DNA of 12,103 bases from Atopobium sp. ICM42b (GTDB taxonomy: Bacteria; Actinomycetota; Coriobacteriia; Coriobacteriales; Atopobiaceae): positions 1 through 12,103 of the forward strand of contig JDFH01000030.1 in assembly GCA_000564995.1 (NCBI GenBank), read 5' to 3'. A program made the translations under genes and the position numbers. Shown in pieces: positions 6,836 to 12,103 of the stretch (the first letter of the stretch is position 1; the number at the start of each line of letters is the position of its first letter). The notes under the pieces were generated by a model. That model made no database searches, was not told where the DNA came from, and saw only the letters and a program-made list of their open reading frames with translations.

Positions 6836-8134
6836 CTACTTCTTACGCTTAACCTTAATTTGAATGCCAGAGGTCTCTGGACGAGACGATGTAGAAGCAA
6901 CAGCGCCTTTCTCGCCATTTACAAAAGCCGAGAAACGCTGACGGAAACGGTTCCACTTGTGGTAGATAGGCTCGTGATCATGAGATCTAAGGCCCAAAAG
7001 CATGCTTGCGGCCATAGTTGGAAGCAGATACTCAATAGCGCGCCAAAGCACAAAGCCTGCGGCAATTTCCTCGCCAAACATATGGCCAAACAGGAAGGCA
7101 AAGCCACCCTCTGCACCACCAGTACCACCAGGAAGTGGAATGGCCGAGGTCAAGAGCTCAAGCATTGATCCAGATGCAAGGCAGGTCAGAAGGTCTGCAG
7201 GCTGGCCAAGTGCTCGCAAAACAAAGTATGGCAGTGCATAGAGGCAGCCAAGTTGAAGCAGTGTTACAAGCAGAACAACGCACATCTCTGGGATGTTCTT
7301 TGCGGCAGTCTTAAAGCCGTTTGAGAACTCATCTACCTGCGTGTTAATGATGCCATGCCAGTGGTCGTACTGCTTTACGATACGAAGACGTGAAAGCAGC
7401 CTTAAGCCCCAGTTGCCCACGGTCTTAACCATTTTAGGAAGCAGGCAAATGGCCAGGATAACTGCAACCATCACTATCTTTGCGCCAAACAAAATAACGC
7501 CAATAACGGTTACATCGCCAAATTGCTCGTAGAAATAATTGGCCCTAAAGATAAGCATCAGAGCTGCAAAGATGCCCTCGCCCGCCTCGTACATAACAAA
7601 GCGGGTGAACTGCAGAGCTCCTGCCTGACCCACGGAAATTCCCGCACGAGTAAGGCGATAAATTTGAGCAGGAGCAGCACCTGCACCGTTTGGCGTAAGG
7701 TTCATGAAGAAGATACCCGACGCCTCAACGCTCATCAGGTCACGAACACCAACAGGACTCTCGGGATCTGTAATGACTGAAATTACATAGGCGAGAATAC
7801 CCAGGAAATAGTAGACAAAGTAGCAAAGAGCGCCAGCAATAAGCCAACCTGTATCTACGTCTGCTAGAGCAACAACAAACTCATCAAATTGACCAGAAAA
7901 AACGATATAGAGTGCGTACAGTATTACAACAGCAAAGAGGAAGAGAATGCTCTTTCTAACTTGACCAAAGCTCTCTTTTGCCTCTTCAACCTGCTCAGAT
8001 GAAGAAGTTGGAGCAACACTAATCTTAGGCTTTTTGGTTGAAACACCCTTAACGGTTGTAGATCCAATCTTCACCGTTACCTTCGGTGTAGATGAGGGGT
8101 GCTCGGTTTCAGACGCGCCATCTGGGCGATCCAT
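6836..8134 (-). CDS. LPG-synthase-TM/UPF0104 flippase-like membrane protein
   Basis: A 432-residue polytopic protein of the PF03706 family, which covers the membrane half of MprF-type lysyl-phosphatidylglycerol synthases and AglD/YbhN-like proteins. These are linked to lipid or lipid-carrier flipping. Residues 1-60 are a polar, Ser/Thr/Lys-rich cytoplasmic extension. About seven or eight helices follow between 62 and 382. Family hallmarks are TPNGAGAAP (147-155) and PLPGGTGGAE (333-342). The C-terminal 45 residues are basic. There is no soluble aminoacyltransferase domain, so it is not a full MprF. The ATG at 8134 follows a strong AAGGAGG site; the longer frame starting at 8182 would begin upstream of that site and is rejected. 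It lies 107 bp after mnmA in the same direction. The transported lipid cannot be told from sequence. Confidence 0.85.
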   Translation of the reverse strand: MDRPDGASETEHPSSTPKVTVKIGSTTVKGVSTKKPKISVAPTSSSEQVEEAKESFGQVRKSILFLFAVVILYALYIVFSGQFDEFVVALADVDTGWLIAGALCYFVYYFLGILAYVISVITDPESPVGVRDLMSVEASGIFFMNLTPNGAGAAPAQIYRLTRAGISVGQAGALQFTRFVMYEAGEGIFAALMLIFRANYFYEQFGDVTVIGVILFGAKIVMVAVILAICLLPKMVKTVGNWGLRLLSRLRIVKQYDHWHGIINTQVDEFSNGFKTAAKNIPEMCVVLLVTLLQLGCLYALPYFVLRALGQPADLLTCLASGSMLELLTSAIPLPGGTGGAEGGFAFLFGHMFGEEIAAGFVLWRAIEYLLPTMAASMLLGLRSHDHEPIYHKWNRFRQRFSAFVNGEKGAVASTSSRPETSGIQIKVKRKK

Positions 8135-8241
8135 GGGCACCTCCTTGGACTCTGGATCACAATACGTGTACAGAAACAACACTCTTTGCAGGTAAACGAT
8201 GCAACCTCAGAGGGTTTCTCGCCACCTACCTGCTTTTTATT

Positions 8242-9327
8242 TTACATGAACCGTTCAAGTATACTCTTGTCGGCCTCAATAATGCCACCGCCACAAACTT
8301 CCTGGCCATCGTACAAAACCGCCGATTGACCTGCTGCAACAGTTTTTACCGGCTGGTCAAATTCAATAAATCCACATTGATTGTCTGTGAGCGTAAACGT
8401 TACGGGAACCAGCGCGCCTGTGTGACGAGTTCTGACCACATACCTACCGTTAGCTGCAGGTTCTCCGGAAATCCAGTGCATGTCCGAGAGCTCCATGCGA
8501 CGAGTCCAGAGCGCAGGACAGTTGAGGTCAGAGGTTACATACACCACATTCTTAAGCGTGTCGGTTGCTACTACATAGCGAGCAGGGCCTCCACCGATGT
8601 TCAGACCCTTTCTTTGGCCAACGGTAAAGAGGAACGCTCCGTCATGGGTGCCAAGAACCTTGCCTGTCTCCCACTCAATGACGTCGCCCTGCTTTTTCTG
8701 AAAAGTGTCCAGCAAAAACGTGCGCAAGCCAACGGGGCCAATAAAACAAATGCCGTCAGAGTCTGGCTTTGTTTCTATGCCCAGACCTCGCTCCGCACAT
8801 AAAGCGCGTACCTCTGCCTTGGTGGCAATGTGTCCAATAGGAAAAAGCGTGCGTTCAAACAAATGACCTGGTACACGCCATAGGAAATAAGTCTGATCCT
8901 TGTGAGCATCTGCGGCACGCAAAAGTTTTTTGGTGCCCGGGACGTTCTGTGCATAGTGACCTGTAGCAACAAAATCAGCGCCCTCTGCAAAAGCACGCTC
9001 TGCAAAGGTGCCAAACTTGACCGTCTGGTTGCACATAACGTCTGGATTAGGCGTACGGCCGTGCTCATAGGCATCAAGCAGGTAATCCACAACGGTAGCC
9101 TTATACTCGGCCTCACAGTCCCACACGTCCAAATCAATGCCCAGCGTTACGCACACGCGTTCAGCATCAGCCAGGTCATCTGCCCAAGGGCACTTAAAGC
9201 CTGGCAAGTCCTTTGACCAGTTGCGCATATAGATAGCCTTGACGTTGTAGCCCGCCTCAAGAAGCAAGGCCGCGGACAGCGCCGAATCAACGCCGCCACT
9301 CATGCCAAGGTAAACTAGTTCTCCCAT
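8242..9327 (-). CDS. mnmA: tRNA-specific 2-thiouridylase MnmA
   Basis: MnmA adenylates C2 of wobble uridine 34 in tRNA-Lys, -Glu and -Gln and replaces the oxygen with sulfur, giving s2U. The 361 residues match the normal length. The ATP pyrophosphatase P-loop is SGGVDS (10-15). The two catalytic cysteines are C99 (NPDVMCN) and C194 (DGICFIG). ATGHYA (121-126) and the VGQRKGLNIGGG segment (236-247) are also typical. The start codon lies inside the end of the cysteine desulfurase gene (13-bp overlap) with AGGAG four bases before the ATG, so the two are probably translationally coupled. The desulfurase can therefore be assigned as its sulfur donor with fair confidence. With Elp3 elsewhere in the window, both positions 2 and 5 of U34 are covered. 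Confidence 0.97.
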   Translation of the reverse strand: MGELVYLGMSGGVDSALSAALLLEAGYNVKAIYMRNWSKDLPGFKCPWADDLADAERVCVTLGIDLDVWDCEAEYKATVVDYLLDAYEHGRTPNPDVMCNQTVKFGTFAERAFAEGADFVATGHYAQNVPGTKKLLRAADAHKDQTYFLWRVPGHLFERTLFPIGHIATKAEVRALCAERGLGIETKPDSDGICFIGPVGLRTFLLDTFQKKQGDVIEWETGKVLGTHDGAFLFTVGQRKGLNIGGGPARYVVATDTLKNVVYVTSDLNCPALWTRRMELSDMHWISGEPAANGRYVVRTRHTGALVPVTFTLTDNQCGFIEFDQPVKTVAAGQSAVLYDGQEVCGGGIIEADKSILERFM

Positions 9328-10520
9328 GTCACTCCTACACGAGCGGACTCCTGCTTAACAGCCTCAGCGATTGCCCAAGCTGCGTACAAGATGTCGTCTT
9401 CTGTGGTAGTTCTTCCAAGTGTTAACCTGAGGCTTCCTGCGGCCACTTCTCGCGGGGCGCCAATTGCCTCAAGCACGTGAGATATTTGCATTTTTGATGC
9501 GGCACATGCAGAGCCTGTTCCTACCGACACACCCAGGCGCTCCAGCAGAATGACCAGACGGCGAGCCTCAAGTCCCGGGAAAGAAACGTGTAGCAGGTTA
9601 GGAAGCCTCAGCTTGGCGTTCTTTGGCCCCGAGACAATCATCTGCGGAAACTCTGTGCAAAGCAGCTCCTGTAGCTGATCTCTGAGGCGAGAAACCCGTT
9701 TTGCCTCGTCAGTGCGAGTCTCATCAGCAAGCGCTAAAGCACACGCAAAGCCAATGACGCCCGCGACGTTCTCCGTACCCGAGCGGACACCGCCTTCTTG
9801 TCCGCCGCCGAGCACCAGCGGCCTTAAGCGCACATCATCGGAGGCCCACAAGAGACCTACCTGCTTTGGACCGGAAAGCTTTGCTGCAGAAAGCGTCAAC
9901 ATGTCCACGCCCAAAGACGACACGTTCACGCTCAGGTATGCAGCAGCTTGAGAGGCGTCTACGTGCAAATGCAGCGGACGAGTCTCCCCTGCCGCAAGCC
10001 TGCGCGAGCGCTCCTTGGCAAGTACCTGCGAAATCTCTCGGATAGGCTGAATGGTGCCAATCTCCCCGTTTGCAAGCTCAATGGAAACTAGCTCAGTCTC
10101 TGGCTTGAGCGCTTTTGCAACCCGCTCTGGGTCCACACGACCGTCTGCTTCTACACGAAGTGTCTTGTGCGAGAAAATCCCTGCACACGCAAGGACGCTC
10201 TCATGCTCAATAGCATCAACGATAACGTGCGCGTCTTCAGAGACCGTTGCAAACGCCAGGTTGTTGGCCTCTGTAGCACCTGCTGTGAGCACCACGTTTC
10301 CTGGACGAGCACCAATGACATGCGCCAAGACAGCGCGAGCACGTTCCACCTCGTCACGAACCTGGCGAGACAGAGCATACGGTGCTGAAGGGTTGTAGAA
10401 CTTCTCCGTGAAGTATGGAATCATTGCATCAACTACACGTGGATCCATAGGTGTAGCTGCGGCAAAGTCCAGGTACACGTTGCCTGTTGGATGTTCTGGT
10501 TTTGCAGAAGGCATGTGCAT
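9315..10520 (-). CDS. Cysteine desulfurase, NifS/IscS family
   Basis: This PLP enzyme converts cysteine to alanine and holds the sulfur as a persulfide, here most likely for MnmA. Its 401 residues are the normal length. Recognisable sites are YLDFAAATP (16-24), GATEANNLA (81-89), the PLP-stacking His in EHES (H106), HVDASQAA (186-193), the PLP lysine K214, RSGTEN (246-251) and the catalytic cysteine C339 in GTGSACA. The Lys motif is SAAK instead of the usual SxHK, so the phosphate-contacting histidine is an alanine. The ATG at 10520 has AAAGGA six bases upstream; a second ATG two codons on is the alternative. No iscU or iscR is adjacent, arguing for tRNA thiolation over general Fe-S assembly. 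It could also serve other sulfur acceptors. Confidence 0.93.
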   Translation of the reverse strand: MHMPSAKPEHPTGNVYLDFAAATPMDPRVVDAMIPYFTEKFYNPSAPYALSRQVRDEVERARAVLAHVIGARPGNVVLTAGATEANNLAFATVSEDAHVIVDAIEHESVLACAGIFSHKTLRVEADGRVDPERVAKALKPETELVSIELANGEIGTIQPIREISQVLAKERSRRLAAGETRPLHLHVDASQAAAYLSVNVSSLGVDMLTLSAAKLSGPKQVGLLWASDDVRLRPLVLGGGQEGGVRSGTENVAGVIGFACALALADETRTDEAKRVSRLRDQLQELLCTEFPQMIVSGPKNAKLRLPNLLHVSFPGLEARRLVILLERLGVSVGTGSACAASKMQISHVLEAIGAPREVAAGSLRLTLGRTTTEDDILYAAWAIAEAVKQESARVGVTWEN

Positions 10521-10632
10521 TACAAATCCTTTGGGTTTCTCGCGGTCTTGCGGGCTTACGTGCGTGCGGCGTTGCGTGCTTGCGACGATCGGCGACTTGC
10601 TGTCGGGCGGGCCGGTGGACGGTGCTCGACGG
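10521..10632 (-). other. G+C-rich spacer before the desulfurase gene
   Basis: The 112 bp between the CmpB-like stop and the desulfurase start are clearly richer in G+C than the surrounding genes and contain TTGCG three times (10548, 10572, 10580). I see no promoter with good hexamers and no hairpin with a T-run, so the genes on either side may be read through as one transcript. It holds no supportable gene. Confidence 0.45.
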
Positions 10633-11505
10633 CTACGACTTGTCTGCCGAGTCTGGCGGTGTAAAGGTCATGTTCTGGAAACGAGTAGATACAAAGCTGT
10701 CGTCGTAGTGATTATCTACCCACATCTCAAACGCGTTTGTCGGAGAAATACCAGCGTCTCGCTGAGCTTTTCTCGCCAGACACGCCACCGTCATAGTGAT
10801 GTCGGCAACAAGATACACCGTAAGCAGGGTAACAAAAATTGCTTGCCTTTTTGATGTTGGCTCACCTATCTTGTAGAGCGCGCGAGGCATAATAACCCGA
10901 CACCAAATCAGACCCAAAATGCCCCAAAATCCTAAGAATCGCCAGGCCACCCACTGTGTGATGGCGTCTGGAAGATGAGCGTACGTCCACGATTCCGAGT
11001 GAAAAATCTCTTGCATTCCCCAGCCGGTAAGCTGCTCCAGCGTGCCACCAACAACAACCGAAACCAGGAAAATGACCAAGTTATTGGCATGGTGTTTATG
11101 CAACTGATAACAAATAACAGTCAGAAACACGGCGCCGGTTCCGTAAAGCGGAGAGAATGGTCCCCAGATGAGGCCAACCCTGCTCTCGGTCAGGCCAGCA
11201 GTAATGAGCATCCAGATTTCTTCGATAAGAAGTCCCGCCATGCAGCCCACTATGAAGAGGATGACCACCTGATACCAGCCAAGATGCATCGTGTCTAAAT
11301 ACGCTGAGAGCTCCGCTTGCGTTGGTTTTGGCTTGGAGAACGGAGCAGTCTGGGGTGCGGGCGATACGTCATCGCCTGCAAGCCCATCGATCTTCTCGCC
11401 AGACGAAAGCCAGCCCCAAAAATAGCGCACCACGCGAACAAAACCGCTTGCGACAAGATACGCAAGCGTCAAAAGAGCTATGAGCGACGCAAGAATAAAG
11501 AACAT
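10633..11505 (-). CDS. CmpB-like (PF06541) polytopic membrane protein
   Basis: A 290-residue membrane protein of the family annotated as putative ABC-transporter type IV permease (CmpB, PF06541). The function of this family is not well defined. A first helix lies at 1-27, a polar linker at 35-75, then helices at about 78-102, 115-135, 142-157, 184-203 and 222-243. The family core is visible as GPFSPLYGTGAVFL (115-128) after an acidic helix (LLIEEIWML, 92-100), then LEQLTGW (156-162) and WRFLGFWGILGLIW (188-201). A soluble C-terminus ends the protein. No ATPase partner is present. The ATG at 11505 follows GAGG at short spacing and a good promoter lies upstream. It is first of five genes in the same direction, so its promoter may drive the desulfurase and mnmA too. 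Confidence 0.8.
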   Translation of the reverse strand: MFFILASLIALLTLAYLVASGFVRVVRYFWGWLSSGEKIDGLAGDDVSPAPQTAPFSKPKPTQAELSAYLDTMHLGWYQVVILFIVGCMAGLLIEEIWMLITAGLTESRVGLIWGPFSPLYGTGAVFLTVICYQLHKHHANNLVIFLVSVVVGGTLEQLTGWGMQEIFHSESWTYAHLPDAITQWVAWRFLGFWGILGLIWCRVIMPRALYKIGEPTSKRQAIFVTLLTVYLVADITMTVACLARKAQRDAGISPTNAFEMWVDNHYDDSFVSTRFQNMTFTPPDSADKS

Positions 11506-11533
11506 ACAACCTCATTCAAAAAGTTCTTGTTCT

Positions 11534-11562
11534 ATGATACGGCAAGCAGTCACACTTAGCAA
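11534..11562 (-). promoter_or_regulatory. Promoter of the five-gene minus-strand cluster
   Basis: On the minus strand TTGCTA (complement of 11557-11562) and TATCAT (complement of 11534-11539) are 17 bp apart. The expected transcript start is about 21 nt before the CmpB-like ATG. It is the only convincing promoter upstream of the cluster. Confidence 0.6.
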
Positions 11563-11665
11563 TCTACCTGCTCTTATTTACAAGTTTTGCAAGAAAAATC
11601 CACCTCTTAGGCAAGTCAGGATTCGTGACTTTTCTAAAAAAGTTTGACGATTTTGAAATTTACAC

Positions 11666-11694
11666 TTGCACTCAGCCGTGAACTTGCGTATATT
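11666..11694 (+). promoter_or_regulatory. Promoter of the tRNA-Gly/tRNA-Cys unit
   Basis: TTGCAC (11666-11671) and TATATT (11689-11694) are 17 bp apart and end 13 bp before the tRNA-Gly 5' end. I see no separate promoter between the two tRNAs. Confidence 0.7.
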
Positions 11695-11707
11695 ATTCCT
11701 CGCGTTC

Positions 11708-11783
11708 GCGGGCTTAGCGCAGTTGGTAGCGCGCAACCTTGCCAAGGTTGAGGTCGCGGGTTCGAACCCCGTAGCCCGCTCCA
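11708..11783 (+). tRNA. tRNA-Gly (GCC)
   Basis: A complete 76-nt cloverleaf. Acceptor GCGGGCT pairs with AGCCCGC. The D stem is GCGC/GCGC. The anticodon stem CAACC/GGTTG encloses loop TTGCCAA with anticodon GCC. The T arm is GCGGG, TTCGAAC, CCCGT (one G-T pair). The CCA end is encoded. It reads GGC and GGU codons. Confidence 0.97.
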
Positions 11784-11792
11784 TGATTTTTC

Positions 11793-11816
11793 GGCCGGAT
11801 TCGTTTCGGCCTTTTT
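11793..11816 (+). terminator. Terminator-like hairpin between tRNA-Gly and tRNA-Cys
   Basis: A 7-bp stem with one G-T pair (11793-11799 with 11805-11811), a 5-nt loop and five T after it. It sits between two tRNAs that appear to share one promoter, so it may act as a partial terminator that lowers tRNA-Cys output, or as a processing signal. Confidence 0.65.
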
Positions 11817-11821
11817 CATAT

Positions 11822-11895
11822 GGCGAGATGGCCAAGTGGTAAGGCAGAGGCCTGCAAAGCCTTTATCCCCGGTTCGAATCCGGGTCTCGCCTCCA
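11822..11895 (+). tRNA. tRNA-Cys (GCA)
   Basis: A complete 74-nt cloverleaf. Acceptor GGCGAGA pairs with TCTCGCC. The D arm is GCCA-AGTGGTAA-GGC. The anticodon stem GAGGC/GCCTT encloses loop CTGCAAA with anticodon GCA. The T stem is CCCGG/CCGGG, with loop TTCGAAT. The CCA end is encoded. It begins 38 bp after tRNA-Gly with no promoter of its own in between. Confidence 0.97.
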
Positions 11896-11905
11896 GTGAA
11901 TTGAC

Positions 11906-11935
11906 AACCCCAGCTTCGGCTGGGGTTTCTTTTTT
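11906..11935 (+). terminator. Terminator of the tRNA-Gly/tRNA-Cys unit
   Basis: A perfect 9-bp stem (AACCCCAGC with GCTGGGGTT, 11906-11914 and 11919-11927) closed by a TTCG tetraloop is followed by TCTTTTTT, a strong intrinsic terminator 10 bp after tRNA-Cys. Confidence 0.93.
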
Positions 11936-11974
11936 GGGTAGCGCGACCGTGTTTGCTGGAGTTCTGGATTGCGT

Positions 11975-12080
11975 GCCTGAAAAGTGCAAACGTTTTAGTC
12001 AGACGAGCCTGAAAAGTGCAAAGAATCTGTATTTGCGGCACCGATTCTTTGACAAAATCAGGCAAATCCACAGATTCTTT
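11975..12080. repeat. 16-bp direct repeat with overlapping alternative hairpins
   Basis: GCCTGAAAAGTGCAAA occurs exactly at 11975-11990 and again at 12007-12022. The second copy runs into AAAGAATC (12020-12027), whose complement GATTCTTT occurs at both 12043-12050 and 12073-12080. The near pairing is 9 bp without mismatch (12019-12027 with 12043-12051). The far pairing is longer but imperfect, joining 12020-12036 to 12062-12080 with a 2-nt bulge. The two cannot form together. No gene is supportable here and the window ends before the context becomes clear. Confidence 0.65.
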
Positions 12081-12103
12081 TACTTATTTAGGCAGAAGTT
12101 ACA

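Noticed and set aside
8135..8182. Sixteen-residue N-terminal extension of the flippase-like protein
   Set aside because: The AAGGAGG ribosome site falls inside the extension and is placed correctly for the ATG at 8134.
8188..8237. Inverted repeat (7-bp arms) with a following T-run on the plus strand, between mnmA and the flippase-like gene
   Set aside because: The T-run is on the plus strand, where no gene is transcribed, and the loop is over 30 nt; on the minus strand it lacks the T-run needed to end mnmA transcripts.
11613..11631. Six-bp hairpin followed by TTCT
   Set aside because: The stem is short and the T-run poor, and no gene ends just before it.
11578..12071. Minus-strand reading frames of 85 and 145 codons across the two tRNAs
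   Set aside because: They are antisense to tRNA-Gly and tRNA-Cys. Stretches such as ATGFEPATSTLARLRATNC and SGLRGSNPRPQPWQG are the typical false translations of tRNA complements.
1..12103. CRISPR array, insertion sequence or prophage
   Set aside because: No regularly spaced array, transposase, integrase or phage gene is visible; the repeats found at both ends have too few copies for CRISPR.

Overview
This window looks like chromosomal DNA of a Gram-positive anaerobe or microaerophile. The closest fit I can suggest is an actinobacterium of the class Coriobacteriia (Atopobium/Lancefieldella/Olsenella group). This placement is an inference from moderate base composition, actinobacterial-style proteins, stand-alone bacterial Elp3, possible leaderless starts and an AhpC plus TrxR-like peroxidase pair. 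No rRNA or other decisive marker is present.

Layout. Bases 1-402 hold no gene I can support, but contain a 23-bp motif in three copies, two direct and one inverted. A divergent pair follows: on the minus strand a class I methyltransferase with the sequence signatures of the Trm9/ALKBH8 tRNA methyltransferases (403-1212), and on the plus strand the radical SAM/GNAT enzyme Elp3 (1281-3134). Both starts sit about 7 nt after a -10-like hexamer and lack a well-placed ribosome binding site. A strong terminator separates elp3 from a convergent minus-strand operon made of ahpC (promoter, 4922-5485) and an AhpF/thioredoxin-reductase-like flavoprotein whose domain order is reversed relative to enterobacterial AhpF (3262-4905). 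Upstream of ahpC are tRNA-Val(GAC) with its own promoter and terminator, and then a plus-strand, A+T-rich, multi-pass membrane protein gene (5979-6527).

From 11505 down to 6535 five minus-strand genes run in the same direction: a CmpB-like (PF06541) membrane protein, a NifS/IscS-type cysteine desulfurase, MnmA (tRNA 2-thiouridylase, overlapping the desulfurase gene by 13 bp), an LPG-synthase-TM/flippase-like membrane protein, and a 67-residue two-helix membrane protein. The right end has tRNA-Gly(GCC) and tRNA-Cys(GCA) on the plus strand, each followed by a terminator, and then about 170 bases of repeats and alternative hairpins.

How the genes fit together. The main theme is wobble-uridine (U34) tRNA modification. 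Elp3 makes cm5U, the Trm9-like enzyme could methylate it to mcm5U, the desulfurase supplies persulfide sulfur, and MnmA makes s2U. Together they could produce an mcm5s2U-type nucleoside, which is regarded as typical of eukaryotes. The family identities of Elp3, MnmA and the desulfurase are secure. The Trm9-like assignment rests on motifs I could read by eye. The combined product is a hypothesis. The second theme is peroxide detoxification (AhpC and its reductase).
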